Below are positions 1 to 10,136 of a stretch of 64,000 bases of DNA, piece after piece; position 1 is the first letter of the stretch, and the number at the start of each line of letters is the position of its first letter. The notes beneath the pieces were generated by a model. It worked only from the letters and a program-made list of their open reading frames with translations. It was not told the DNA's origin and did not search any database. Source of the stretch: Epiperipatus broadwayi. Lineage: Eukaryota > Onychophora > Udeonychophora > Euonychophora > Peripatidae. The stretch is taken from the NCBI GenBank assembly GCA_028023455.1, contig JAQFVV010013081.1, forward strand, positions 211,919-275,918, in the 5' to 3' direction. The position numbers and the translations under genes were made by a program.

Positions 1-673
1 TACAAAGCAACAATGTTATTCGATCTTTGCTTGCTTTAAACCCACTGGATTTTTTCTCTGACTTTGCAATATAAGTTCGACTAGGCATTTTTTTCCAGAA
101 TAGTCCCGTTTCAACAGCATTAAATACTTGGTGTGGACAATATCCACCATCTTCAATAATTTTTGTCAATTCTTCAGGAAAAATTTTCGCAGCTTTTTCA
201 TCTGCTGATGCAACCTTATCCATAATCTTCACATTATGTAGTGGATTCCTTTTTAAAAACCTGGTTAACCATCCTTTGCTAGCCGAAAATTCCTTATTAT
301 TCCGAGAAGCGGAAGTAGACGGTTTGGATACGTTTATTTGTTTATAAAACTGAAGAGCTTTTCGTCGAATTAAATAACGGCTTAAAGGAATTCTTTTTTG
401 AGATAATTCTTCAATCCAGATTATGAGTTTTCGTTCCATTTTTTCTAATAAATCATCTCTTGAATATCGTGATAATTTGGCATTTAATTTTGTGCCAAAA
501 ATGACAGATTTTCTTATTGCAGCTTCATTTTTTTTAATTGTTCTTATAGTAGACTCGCCCAAACTAAAATGTTTTCCAATCGCTGTTGATCCTTCTCCTG
601 TTGCTAAGCGATCTAAAATTGAAATTTTTGTTTCCAAAGAAATTCCTTTTCTTGTGTGTTTTTTCCTCTCCAT
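1..673 (-). CDS. Tigger/pogo-type transposase, N-terminal part (runs off the window)
   Basis: Reading the minus strand from the ATG at 673 gives 224 codons without a stop to the left window edge. Residues about 8-55 look like the first helix-turn-helix of CENP-B/pogo proteins (KISILDRLATGEGSTAIGKH). Residues about 75-140 look like the second CENP-B DNA-binding helix-turn-helix. From about residue 180 the DDE domain begins with FNAVETGLFWKKMPSRTY, which resembles the Tigger block FNADETGLFWK. The family normally carries the first catalytic aspartate where codon 187 (bases 113-115) reads valine. The protein would bind transposon ends and catalyse cut-and-paste transposition, but this change should abolish catalysis. 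The reading frame is otherwise intact, so the copy is either young or retained for DNA binding. The rest of the DDE domain lies outside the window. Confidence 0.85.
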   Translation of the reverse strand, partial: MERKKHTRKGISLETKISILDRLATGEGSTAIGKHFSLGESTIRTIKKNEAAIRKSVIFGTKLNAKLSRYSRDDLLEKMERKLIIWIEELSQKRIPLSRYLIRRKALQFYKQINVSKPSTSASRNNKEFSASKGWLTRFLKRNPLHNVKIMDKVASADEKAAKIFPEELTKIIEDGGYCPHQVFNAVETGLFWKKMPSRTYIAKSEKKSSGFKASKDRITLLLC

Positions 674-1182
674 TAGGGTAAACTAAAAGTTTAAAATAAA
701 AATAAGAACTTAGACTTATGATAATAAAGACACCTATTCACCACTGTTGGAAAAATTTTAATTAAAACTAATAATTAAAAATTAAATTCTTATTTTTGTC
801 TTTAATTTTTTAATTTTCAATTCTGTTTAAAAATCAAATTTCATCGTTTCACATCACATTAATTTCAGGACATTTTTAAGTGTCAAATTTAATTGTGCCC
901 ACCAATATTACTCACCTTTCAAAAATAAACTTGCGGACACTAAATGATTAATTGATTATGTACTCTTTTTTAAAAAAGCAAAAATAGAATGTGATTTAAA
1001 ATGCAAAAACAACATGCATAGTATAGGCATCTATAACGTTTCAACAAATTTACATTATAATCTTGTAAAATTTAATGTGTTTACATAAAATGTGGAAATC
1101 CTGATTTTAAGTGAATTATGAACTTCTTTATTGCATAAAATCTATTACAGTACTATTATAAAGTGCTGAAAATATTGAAATT

Positions 1183-1296
1183 ATTAGATGGAAGTCGAAC
1201 TCCGATAATGCGCTATTACTTTAAATATGACGTAAGTGGGCGAAATTTATTATTTAAAATAATAGCGCATTATCGGAGTTCGACTTCCAATCTAAT
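1183..1296. repeat. Near-perfect 45-bp inverted repeat in the transposon 5' region
   Basis: Arms 1183-1227 and 1251-1296 are reverse complements apart from one base insertion and one mismatch, with a 23-base loop. The core arm contains GAAGTCGAACTCCGATAATG. It lies between the proposed transposon end and the transposase start codon. It could be a subterminal transposase-binding structure or a small foldback insertion. Confidence 0.85.
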
Positions 1297-1420
1297 ACAG
1301 TACAGTAATTTTTATCGCATAAAAGAAAACCGCATACAAAGATATTAAGAAGAAATATCAACCACACAACTTCAAAATCGCATTAAATAAATCCGCATAT
1401 AACGAGACCCAGGTGTACCT

Positions 1421-1785
1421 ATAGTCAATATCATCTCATGGGCAGAATTGGTACTAAACCATTAAACATTACATGATCACCATTTCGTTATCTTTATAGA
1501 AGTTATTAAAACAATAGCAAACTCTCCACACAGTAGTGCCACTCAGTGCAGGCCATACTAATCAATGGATGCAAGAGTTTGTGCATAAAATCCTTGCCTA
1601 GTGACTATTTGTCCAATATTCCCAGACTTAGTTTATAGCTTGTGGCTTTCGTTAGTGAGGAGCCTTGCATCTGAGATTATTATGGTGACACTACTTTATG
1701 GAGAGTTAATATAAGCATATGAAATGATGATAATATGTTTAGTGGTTTAATACCAATTCTGCCCATGGGATGATGATGACTATGG
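1421..1785. repeat. Foldback (hairpin) MITE-like repeat, about 365 bp
   Basis: The left arm from 1421 (containing CATGGGCAGAATTGGTACTA) is repeated in reverse complement at about 1735-1785. The pairing continues inward: ACTCTCCACACAGTAGTG near 1521 pairs with CACTACTTTATGGAGAG near 1690. It begins exactly at the proposed Tigger end. No coding potential is seen, so a non-autonomous foldback element is the simplest reading. Confidence 0.7.
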
Positions 1786-2140
1786 TTATTAAAGAATGAA
1801 AGACACCAAAATGTATGGTTACTAAACTAGCTCAGATATGTGACTATATAAGGAAATGTGCTTAAAAACATTATTGCATTTTCATTTTGACTTATAGCTT
1901 TATAGTTAACCAAAAAGAAAAAAAAAAAGGTAGCTGCTAGTGGGTTGCATTAGATTCTAAGATCTATGTGCAGTGCTCTCAGATCCAAGGCTTTTCAGTG
2001 ATGAAAGAGACAACCTAGAAATTAGTCTGGGGATATTGGATAAGTAGGCACCATTAAACAGATTTTATGCACAAACCTTCTTGCATCGATTATTATGGCC
2101 TGCATTGAGTGGCACTACTGTATGTGGAGTTTGCTACTGT
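1512..2140. repeat. Second inverted-repeat pair overlapping the foldback element
   Basis: Bases 1512-1680 reappear in reverse complement at about 1965-2140, including the blocks GTGCCACTCAGTGCAGGCCA and GTTTGTGCATAAAATC, at roughly 75-85% identity by eye. The 1512-1600 segment therefore has two inverted partners, one near 1670-1720 and one at 1965-2140. The second partner may be a truncated inverted copy of the same family. Bases 2141-3091 hold only AT-rich low-complexity DNA. Confidence 0.65.
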
Positions 2141-3091
2141 TTTTTACAAAAGTAAGACTAATGCTATGCATTTCTGAGATTTTATCCTTAACAATGATTT
2201 TGAATGCTGTCCATGAAGTATAATAATTATTTCGCGTCTATCTCTACGTTTTAATAATAATAAAAAAATGGAAATAATTTATGTTTTCATAAATTCTATG
2301 ATAATTTAAAAATTTTCTGCAATCAATTATACGAAAAAAATTTACAATGCATATACTTTTACATAATTTTAATTTTCAAACATAAAAAAAAAAAACGCAA
2401 TTTAAACATTTTTTTTTAATAAAGCAAGTTTCATTTCCGATGCATAAACAATGAAATTACAGATTTGAAGAACTTTATGATCATCAATATATATATAACC
2501 ACAAATAAGTATTATAAAGCACATATATATATTTTGTTATGCACTTTGAAAATGACCATCAAAAATAAGAATTAAAAGTAATAAACACTTGACATTAAAA
2601 AAAAAAAAAATTCAATAAATTTTTATATAGAATAATTAATAACATCTACAAAGAATATTATTTACGTTATAAATATATTCATTTAATTTCACAAGGATCT
2701 TAAATACGACTATTTTATAATATTTGGGTAATTTAAATAAAATGTCAGACATAATTTATACCTTTAACAAATAACAAAGTATACAACTTTATACCCAACG
2801 CTGGAACAGAAAACCGTAATCAAAGTGATTATGCATCCCCGGATTTCATTTTTAATCTCGTTTTCCTTCGAGTTAATACCTTAAAAAAAGAAATTAGTTT
2901 TATATTTCTATTTTGGTTCTTTTTATTTGTTTTATGCAATTGCTACTTTTTTTTTTCTACTATCAGTTGTTTTTTAGTCATAATTGAGACAAATTGTCGG
3001 AGTGCAAAGGCAGATAAACACATTCACCCGGAAATGAACTCAAAAAATGAAATGTAAAAATCCAATATAAAGATTTAATATCAAATTTAAA

Positions 3092-3541
3092 ATGTGTGAT
3101 TTATTGCCTAGGCTTATAAATAAAGAACAAGTTGACAATGCAATAATAAAAACTGAAGAAAAAATATTAGTATTAAGATTTGGGCGAGATGAAGACTCAA
3201 CATGTTTGCAATTGGATAATATTTTAGCAAAAACAGCTCCTCTTTTAACCAAAATGGCGGACATTTATTTGGTGAACGTAGATAATGTGCCTACATACAT
3301 TCAATATTTTGATATAACATTGATTCCGGCTACTATTTTTTTTTTTAACGGTCAGCATATAAAAGTAGACTATGGAACTCCTGATCACACAAAATTTATT
3401 GGCTGTTTTAAATTAAAGCAAGATTTTATAGATTTAATTGAAATAATTTATCGAGGTGCGATGAAAGGAAAATTAGTAGTGACAAGTCCTATAGATTCAA
3501 GTAATATTCCAAAATATCAATTGATTTATAAAGATATATAA
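3092..3541 (+). CDS. TXNL4B: Thioredoxin-like protein 4B (DIM2), intact and intronless
   Basis: The ORF encodes 149 residues, the same length as mammalian TXNL4B, and aligns end to end with it. Clear family blocks are LVLRFGRDED (residues 26-35), CLQLDNIL, the IPATIFFFNGQHIKVDYG strand-turn (about 77-94), DHTKFIGCFK, QDFIDLIE, YRGAMKGKL and a KDI C-terminus. It belongs to the Dim1 family of thioredoxin folds, which act in pre-mRNA splicing (U4/U6.U5 tri-snRNP context) and lack the catalytic CXXC. This is not TXNL4A, which differs at almost every diagnostic block. No intron interrupts it and no poly(A) tract follows directly. A possible AATAAA lies at 3555-3560, just after the stop. It is either a true intronless locus or an old retrocopy; the clean frame argues for function. 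Confidence 0.93.
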   Translation: MCDLLPRLINKEQVDNAIIKTEEKILVLRFGRDEDSTCLQLDNILAKTAPLLTKMADIYLVNVDNVPTYIQYFDITLIPATIFFFNGQHIKVDYGTPDHTKFIGCFKLKQDFIDLIEIIYRGAMKGKLVVTSPIDSSNIPKYQLIYKDI

Positions 3542-5640
3542 AAGATAATCGTATAATAAAATGGTAGACTATATAAGAATATCATTAAATTATTTGTTAA
3601 ATTAAAATGAGACTTTTCCTTGTTTTTATTTTTTTTTTTTTTATTCTGATGTTTCAATACATGAGAAATAGGCTTTAGATCAATAAGGACACTAACTAAT
3701 CGAGTAATTATGCGACATATGAATCCAATAGTTGGCTCAATTGGATAGAAAAAATGTGTTATATTAAGCTGGAAATCGATTCACGTTAGAATGTCGATTC
3801 TTTTATAACTTTCTGTCTCAAATTGACACTTAGGATTAGAACTAGTAGTTTTTATTGCTTTCAGCGTTTTATATTAATTGCAGTAAGAAGGGTAAATATT
3901 TCCTGCCTTAATAAATTCAAACAAATAATATATACTTAAGAAATAATATATTTAATGACATTGAACATATGCAACTAGCATTAAGCATCGGAGAAAATTT
4001 TTTTATATCTAATAGTATTGTACGATTGATTTCTAATTAATAAAAATTGGTGAAAGTAGAGGGATCACTTTGTTTTGCAACAATAATAGTGCCTTGATAT
4101 TATAAATAATTGACATACGAATAAATTTAATATATGGAGAAAAAAAAGTGAAATTTTATCCTTTTTTTTTTTTTTTAGAGGGTTTTGTCTTTTCCCAATC
4201 GCATGTATCTTCTCTGTTTATACTTCATTAATTTTTTTTATCCTATAAATATTTGAAATGAAAATTAACATTGTTTTATTAATAAATTTGTATAATACTA
4301 TCCTCAAAAAAAGAAAATTTAAAACATTGCATTAAGTAATATAATCATTTATATAATTAATACAATTATCATCATAAAGTTTTAAGTAAACATAATAAGT
4401 TTTTTATGTAAATGTGTATTAATAAATATGTATAACAATTAATTATTAGTTTTATCAATGCATAATTATTTAATAATAATATAATAATTTTGATTTATTT
4501 CAACATAAAAGTTGACCTTTCACAAATGCATTGAGAGCACTTTGATTTAAAGTTACTTCTAACCTCAGTTAATACATATGCCATGATCTTTAATATCAAG
4601 AAAATGTACATGACTGAAAGAAAAAAAAATTGTATCTAGTTTCTTTTTTTTTTTAAAAAAAAAAAACCTATAATTGTTGCTTTTTTCTTCTATGAATATT
4701 TTTTTGGATCTACCCCCCAAAAATAAAAAAAAAAATAGAAGGGCGCCCTGGTGATTTACCACACCCATATTATATAAAAGAAGAGGGAGGGGCCCCCTTT
4801 TTTCCCCCACCCTCTTTTTAAATAAAAAAGGGGAGAAGGGGGAGGGGAGAGGAGGGGGGGAGAATCCACTCCTCACTTAAAATACCCACCTTTTTTTTTA
4901 CATAAAAATACTTGAAAAATTTCTTTTTTTAACAAGTCAATGGAAAGATTTTATAGTTAGAAATCTATTACAATAATTTAGTGTAATGTAAGATAATTTT
5001 CTAAAAAATAATTATAATTCTTAAAGAATGAATTTAGTTTAATTATGCCATCAGTATGTTAATAAAAATTTCTAGAGTGATCACTGAAGATGAAAATGAC
5101 TAATAACGTAAAATAATTTTCTAAAAAATAACTAAAGTTTGTATAGTCCTTAAGGAATGAACTTAATTTACTTTTAACGTAAACTTTATTTGAAATAAGT
5201 GATTACAAAGGTTTTATTAGTTTATACATATAGTACTTATTGCACATCTACATATTATATTTTAGTTTGTATTGAAGTTACTATTGTATATATTTTATCT
5301 ACATCAGATTCAAAAATAATTCTATATAAATAGAGGAGAGTTAATTAGGATATGAGATGTACTGTTAAATTTAACTAGTTTTATGGGTTAGTATTCAATT
5401 AGGTGATTGATTAATCATATATAAATTTTAAAATAATGAAGCCTATGTATATATGTTTGATGAAAGGTATTGGATATTAAAGCAAAGATCATATCCTAAT
5501 TTTTAATGACCAGTCATTACAGTGCTGTAAGAAATGTTATTAAGCTCCATGTGGCTGTATATATGTCTGGGTTTGTAAGGGTTTGATCTCTAATTTTTAT
5601 TAATAAGTTATAAAAATATGATTGTAGTTGTTTTTTTTTT
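3542..5640. other. Non-coding AT-rich DNA
   Basis: I see homopolymer A/T tracts (3625-3645, 4160-4180, 5630-5650), no convincing exon and no repeat shared with the rest of the window. The one distinctive stretch, at 4741-4865, is listed separately. Confidence 0.6.
4741..4865. repeat. GC-rich, strand-asymmetric low-complexity tract
   Basis: A pyrimidine-rich block (ccccctttttcccccaccctctttt, seen in pieces near 4792-4820) is followed by a purine-only block of G and A near 4830-4862 inside otherwise about 75% AT DNA. The minus-strand ORF across it (4565-4876) is proline- and phenylalanine-rich only because of this composition, and I do not call it a gene. Such mirror-type polypurine/polypyrimidine DNA can form triplexes, but it may also be sequencing noise. 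Confidence 0.6.
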
Positions 5641-5739
5641 TTTTTTTTTGGAGGTTGGGATTGAAGCAGAAAAGCACTAAGAAACCAAAGAATGAATAAA
5701 ATAAAAAATAGTTGCTTTCATGCTTAGGAGAAAGTCCTC

Positions 5740-6278
5740 TCTCTATGCTGTTGACGAGCATTATGAGTAAGGCTGATTGGGACTTAGTGATAAATGTAAT
5801 GAGAGTTCAATAAATTTGAAGTGATGGGCATTTAAAGAAAAAATGTTGAATAGTTTCTTATTCTTTGTGACAAACTGGATCTATATTGGTGGATATTCTT
5901 TTTGCTAAGAAGGTCCAGGTTGGTAATGCTTCCAAATTAATCTTAATAAGGGAATCAAGATATTTTGGATGCTAAGTACCAGAATTTAAATTTTTGGATG
6001 ACCTGTTTATTTGTGCAATGAAGAAGAGGTTTGAGTGTTGGTAAATTCTTAGTTTTGTGGGCAAAGTTATATGCTTCCCAGAAATTAATTTTTGTTGATA
6101 GATTATGTTCCTTAAAAAGGGAGTATGTAGTAAGAATTTTAAGAATGTTTTTGAAAAAAATATTTTTAGCTGGAGATGATGTATCTGTTGGGGTGATGAA
6201 AATAAATTTCTGAGTCAGGGACAATGATGAGAAATTTGAGTATTGATTAAACAATGAGCATTGCCAATTGCTCAACAA
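5740..6278 (-). pseudogene. LINE C-terminal remnant with zinc-finger-like motif
   Basis: On the minus strand, an open segment of 107 residues (6278-5955) is followed, after stops and frameshifts, by a segment near 5830-5880 reading DPVCHKE..ETIQHFFFKCP. This matches the C-x-H/E-H-C pattern of the zinc-binding domain at the C-terminus of many non-LTR retrotransposon polyproteins (zf-RVT type). Its 5' side is cut by the palindrome that begins at 6248. It is inactive: several stops, no reverse transcriptase upstream on this strand. Assignment rests mainly on the short zinc-finger block. Confidence 0.45.
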
Positions 6279-7240
6279 GTTTTGTGATAAATGCTTAGCC
6301 AGAGAACCCCCCTCCCCAACTTCTGATCATGGTTTCGTGCTTTGGCACTCCTCGGAGAGGTGCTAGGGTAGCTTCAGACACTAGATCTAAAAATACCAAC
6401 CCAAAGCGCATGTGAAAGACTAGCAACCTTTCAATTATTACTAATTTAATAACAACATCAATTTAACAAATTTATTTACATCTTGCTGATAAATTATAAT
6501 ACATCTAAATTCATTATAAATTAATTTCCATTGTAATATTAATTAAAACTCAGTGAGTGGTAAATGAATGTGTTTGTGGTTTAGCTTTGGCGGATGTTGG
6601 GACTGGCTTATATGTATGGAAAGTTGGGTTGGGAAAGGTTGGTGTGTCCTTTTCTTGTCGAGTCTCTGTCATGGGTCAATCCTATGTTTTAAAACACTGT
6701 TTGAAATCTGATTGTGTCTGAGGCTCGCGCATGAAACTGGCAACCTTTCAATTATTACTAAAAGTTATCTATTGAGTGGAATATTTGAAATTTTCAGACA
6801 CCTACGTGTTTTCAGACCCAGCTATCCAACTCAAATAGCTATATGGGGCTGAGAGATCTTCAGCCAAACCATACCTTACTAGTCTTAGCAATATAAGTCT
6901 TATGCAATGTTATATTGCTAAGACTATTAATATATGGTTTGGCTGAAGATCTCTCAGCCCCATATAGCTATTTGAGTTGAATAGCTGGGTTTGAAGACAT
7001 ATAGGTGTCTGAAAATTTCAGATTTTCCACTCAGATAACTTTTAGATAAATGCTGTTTTTGGATTGGTATTTTTAGATCTAGTGTCTGAAACTACCTTAG
7101 CGCCTCTCTGAGGAGTGCCAAAGCACGAAATCATGTTCAGAGGTATGAGAGGGTTTTCCTAACAGAAATATTTTAAATGCTTTCTCTGGCTACGCATTTA
7201 TCACAAAGCTTGTTGAGCAATTGGCAATGCTCATTGTTTA
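6248..7240. repeat. About 1-kb palindromic (foldback) element
   Basis: The outer arms (6248-6310 and 7180-7240) share the reverse-complement block TAAACAATGAGCATTGCCAA. A second pair is 6325-6400 with 7050-7135 (CTAGATCTAAAAATACCAA). The central pair is 6763-6890 with 6920-7045, which is nearly perfect and includes the block GGCTGAGAGATCTTCAGCC. The left arm carries about 360 extra bases (6405-6760) with no right-arm partner, so the palindrome is asymmetric. No transposase is seen. It is probably a non-autonomous foldback transposon inserted into the LINE remnant, with a secondary insertion in one arm. Confidence 0.8.
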
Positions 7241-7559
7241 TATCTTACAAGCTTAAGAGAATGGGGTCATGTGATCTGACTTTTATTTTATTGACTATTG
7301 ATTGTTCTTTATAGATGGATTGTAGAGATGAAATGGAGTGATAATCCATTGTTAGCAGTATGTTTTTGCATGATTCTAATGCTCATTGCCACATTCTTCT
7401 TTCACCATATTAGTGTGATGTATAGGGAGTTTATTTTCTTTTTGAAAGTTGTGGTGCAATTGATTATTGGTGGTAATATGCTATTGTGAAGAATATTAAG
7501 ATATTGATTTTGGCATGTAGTGATAAGTAGGGTTTAGATAGGGAATTGATTTTGGTTTC

Positions 7560-8535
7560 ACTGGATGTAAATAGCACTCTTGAATGGAGGTTCTCATGGC
7601 ATTTGTAGACTTATAAATGGGAAGAAATTGTGAGGAGATGCTAAGAAATTCGAGGGTATACTATTTCCATTTAAATTGTTCCATACATATGATTTATTGA
7701 GATTGAATTGGAGTTTGAGTTGTTTTGTATAGTTTTTAAGAAATTGTTGTTAATGCAGGGAGGAATTTTTTGGAAGGAAGAAATATTACTAGGTCATCCA
7801 TATAGGATATTTATCATCTTAAAAAATAAAGGAATATTTTGGAAAGAGAAAGAATTTATTTGGAATGCATATACTGGACAATGGATATGAATTAGATTGG
7901 GGAATAATGAAACTGATTGGGTGAATACAGAAAGAGGAGTTAGGCAAGAATGCAGTATATCACCTGTTGTTTTTAATATTTATTTATAAGACATTCTAAA
8001 TAATTATTTAGTCTGTGAAGGAGCAAATGTTGTTGAAGGTAGAATAAAAAAATGTATACGATTGCAGATGATATGACTCTTATAGCTGAGGATGAAAAGT
8101 ATCTTAAGAATATGTTGAATAAATTATAGGAAGGGTGTATGGAATATGGACGAAGATTAATGTTGGGAAGTTTATGGATAGAGAGGAATGCAAAAGGATT
8201 CCAAATTGAAATCCATGATAGCATAGTTTAACAGGTAAAGGAATTTAGATATTTGGGCAGTTGATTGAGTGAGAAATGGAAGAAGTAAAGTTGAAATTAG
8301 AAGAAGAATAGCATTGGCAAAGGAGGCATTTAAGGGGAAAAAATATTTTGAAGAGAGAATTAAGAAAAAGATTAATTAAATGCTGTGTGGAATGTACTAT
8401 TATATGGTAAAATGTGAATAATAAGTAATAAAATTAGGAACAGATTGGAAGACTTTGAGATGTGGATATGGAGAAGAATGGAAAAAATAAGCTGTATAAA
8501 TAAAATAACAGATGAAGAAATAAAAAAAAAAAAGA
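7560..8535 (+). pseudogene. LINE reverse transcriptase remnant
   Basis: Conceptual reading with several stops and frameshifts gives the reverse transcriptase landmarks in order: ERGVRQECSISPVVFNIYL (about 7930-7985), a catalytic block TIADDMTLIAEDEKYLKN (about 8055-8115), QVKEFRYLG near 8235, and a C-terminal block RNRLEDFEMWIWRRMEKIS near 8440-8495. The order and the last block fit RTE/Jockey-like non-LTR elements. An AT-rich A-tract near 8520-8535 may mark the 3' end. Non-functional. Confidence 0.75.
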
Positions 8536-8559
8536 AAGATTAATTTAAACAAAGCTTTT

Positions 8560-8790
8560 CTTTCATCGACAGGTAATCACTTTGAGGTGGTTTTGTTTTA
8601 TTTAGAATATAGTATACTTTTCCTCTCATTAGGTCTGCTTCTGCACAGTGAAATTTTTGATAAATCACTTTAAAAATAATACCCCCAAACTAATTTTGAT
8701 GGTGAAAGAATCAAATTAAAACCTTTATTAAGAACTTTTAGTTCACTATCTGATAATTTCTGATCTGATAAATTTTTGACAGCTTGTATG
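8560..8790 (-). pseudogene. Penelope-like element, N-terminal reverse-transcriptase fragment
   Basis: The minus strand from 8790 reads AVKNLSDQKLSDSELKVLNK followed by GFNLILSPSKL. This matches the conserved opening of Penelope-like RT proteins (NLS...L...E..VL.KGL.F...P). Stops appear by about 8640. The C-terminal part of a PLE lies 250 bases away on the opposite strand (9010-9450), so the two halves are head to head. Confidence 0.6.
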
Positions 8791-9009
8791 TTTATTTTTC
8801 AAGACAAAGACAATGTTTGTGATTGTTGGTCTTTTTGCCTTCACCATTTAAATTCCTTTTCTTTCATGACTCTAAAATCAGTGATCTTATCACAAATTGA
8901 CCACAATATTGGATTAATGGTATTCTACTAAAAAAATGCTTTTTCATAATGGTTTTGATCACAGAATTATTTATAGGCCTTTTTTAATATAAATAATAAG
9001 AAAAAAAGA

Positions 9010-9450
9010 TTTTGATACTTCAAAAATTAAAATTGTTCTGCCATAAATAAACAGAGTAACTGATAAAATTTCTAATGTTTTAAAGAAAAATAATATCCAC
9101 ACAATATATTACATTTTATTTCCATGCCCTAAAGATAAAATTCCTTTGGAGTGTCATGATATATATGAAATTCCATGTGGAGTTATACATTGAACAAACC
9201 AATCATAGAATAAATATAAGAAAGGAAGAACCCATTTTGGTAGTTGGAGTAAAATCTAATTCATCAGCCATTTATTCACACATTAAATTAAGTAATCATG
9301 ACATCAATTTGAATAAAACATTCTGGCAAAAATTGAAAATATCACCAGAGATTGCTAAGGAGAGTTACAGAGATTTTTAAAAGGCCTAAGAGAGTAAATA
9401 AAAAGTGTGAATTAAAGAAAAGTAACAATACTTTGAAAAGCTATTGAAGA
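9010..9450 (+). pseudogene. Penelope-like element, linker and GIY-YIG endonuclease remnant
   Basis: In shifting frames the plus strand reads TDKISNVLKKNNIHTIYY near 9060-9105, then CPKDKIPLECHDIYEIPCG near 9125-9182. It continues with YIEQTNHRINIRKEE, AIYSHIKLSNHDINLN and KESYRDF. This is the usual PLE order: linker, a YEIPC-type GIY-YIG entry block, a YIGQTNRR-like helix and a histidine-containing block. A frameshift separates the CG and YIEQT blocks. It is inactive but clearly recognisable. Confidence 0.7.
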
Positions 9451-9698
9451 ATAAAATATGTTTTAAACCTTCTCAACCAATAGAATTTGAGAATGAGGAG
9501 AAAATAATAAAGGAAACCAACTTTTAAATCTCACCATACACACATTCTTATGATTTAAGAAAGAATTAGTTCTAAGGAAAATACTTGTTATAGTACTGGA
9601 ACATCAGCTATTTAGTTATATTTTTATTACAGGAAAGCTCCCAGAAATAATACAAATTCATCATTTATCTGTGAGAATATTAGAATTGATAAATATAT

Positions 9699-9750
9699 TG
9701 TAACAGGGTCTGGGATTAACTTCTGTTCCAAAACAAGGGATTTTATAAAC
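9699..9750 (+). repeat. Terminal fragment of a gypsy-type LTR
   Basis: Starting at TGTAACAGGG, about 50 bases match the start of the 3' LTR at 40204 (CTGGGATTAA versus CTGGAATTAA, then TTCCAAAACAAGGGA versus TTCCAAAGCAAGGGA). The 15-mer TAAATATATTGTAAC occurs at 9690 and again at 9770. It may be a duplication flanking the fragment or the start of a second LTR. Confidence 0.6.
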
Positions 9751-9812
9751 ATGTATATATAAATATATTGTAACGTCTACTGCTCTATTAGGGTTTTTTA
9801 CGAGTTAACTAC

Positions 9813-10136
9813 ATGTATTCGGTGACCAAATTATGTCCTATCAAATTTGTTTCATCAGACACTTCGGTAAGATTTAATAGATGCAATTATTTTTTCTGGT
9901 CACACAACACCCTTTTAACAAATGTAACTACTAAAATAATGGGATCATGTAAGCCAGCTTTTAATTTATTTGAAAGGCGCCAGGATTCTGTGTCGGAATC
10001 CACTGACCAAACCACCTTTATTTATTTAGTTATGATGAAATTATTTGGAATCTCCGGAGGATTGTGTTTCAGTACAGCGTTGGCAATTTATTTGAACTAT
10101 AATAATGTTGAAGTTATAATGAATTTAGAACTATAA
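9813..10136 (+). CDS. Hypothetical small protein with one predicted C-terminal membrane segment
   Basis: A 107-residue ORF starts at an ATG and is less AT-rich than its surroundings. The N-terminal 30 residues are basic and hydrophobic without acidic runs, like a possible mitochondrial presequence. Residues about 78-96 (KLFGISGGLCFSTALAIYLN) form one hydrophobic segment, followed by a short polar tail. A possible AATAAA lies at 10205. I do not recognise the family. It could be a small intronless host gene, a single exon or a chance ORF beside the LTR fragment. It was kept because composition and domain layout are unlike neighbouring transposon debris. Confidence 0.35.
   Translation: MYSVTKLCPIKFVSSDTSVRFNRCNYFFWSHNTLLTNVTTKIMGSCKPAFNLFERRQDSVSESTDQTTFIYLVMMKLFGISGGLCFSTALAIYLNYNNVEVIMNLEL

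Larger units (their letters stand above)
1..1420 (-). mobile_element. Tigger-like DNA transposon, 5' portion
   Basis: This is the transposase gene plus about 750 bases of upstream AT-rich DNA. At 1393-1420 the minus strand reads GGTACACCTGGGTCTCG followed by a TTATATGCGG-like stretch. This resembles Tigger terminal repeats, which pair a GGTACACCT-type start with a CTCGTT-like block, so I place the 5' end near 1420. A TA dinucleotide follows, as expected for a pogo-superfamily target. The opposite end is outside the window, so the terminal repeat cannot be confirmed here. Confidence 0.55.

Noticed and set aside
4565-4876. 103-residue minus-strand ORF
   Set aside because: Its residues follow from homopolymer and polypurine tracts; there are no motifs and no codon structure.
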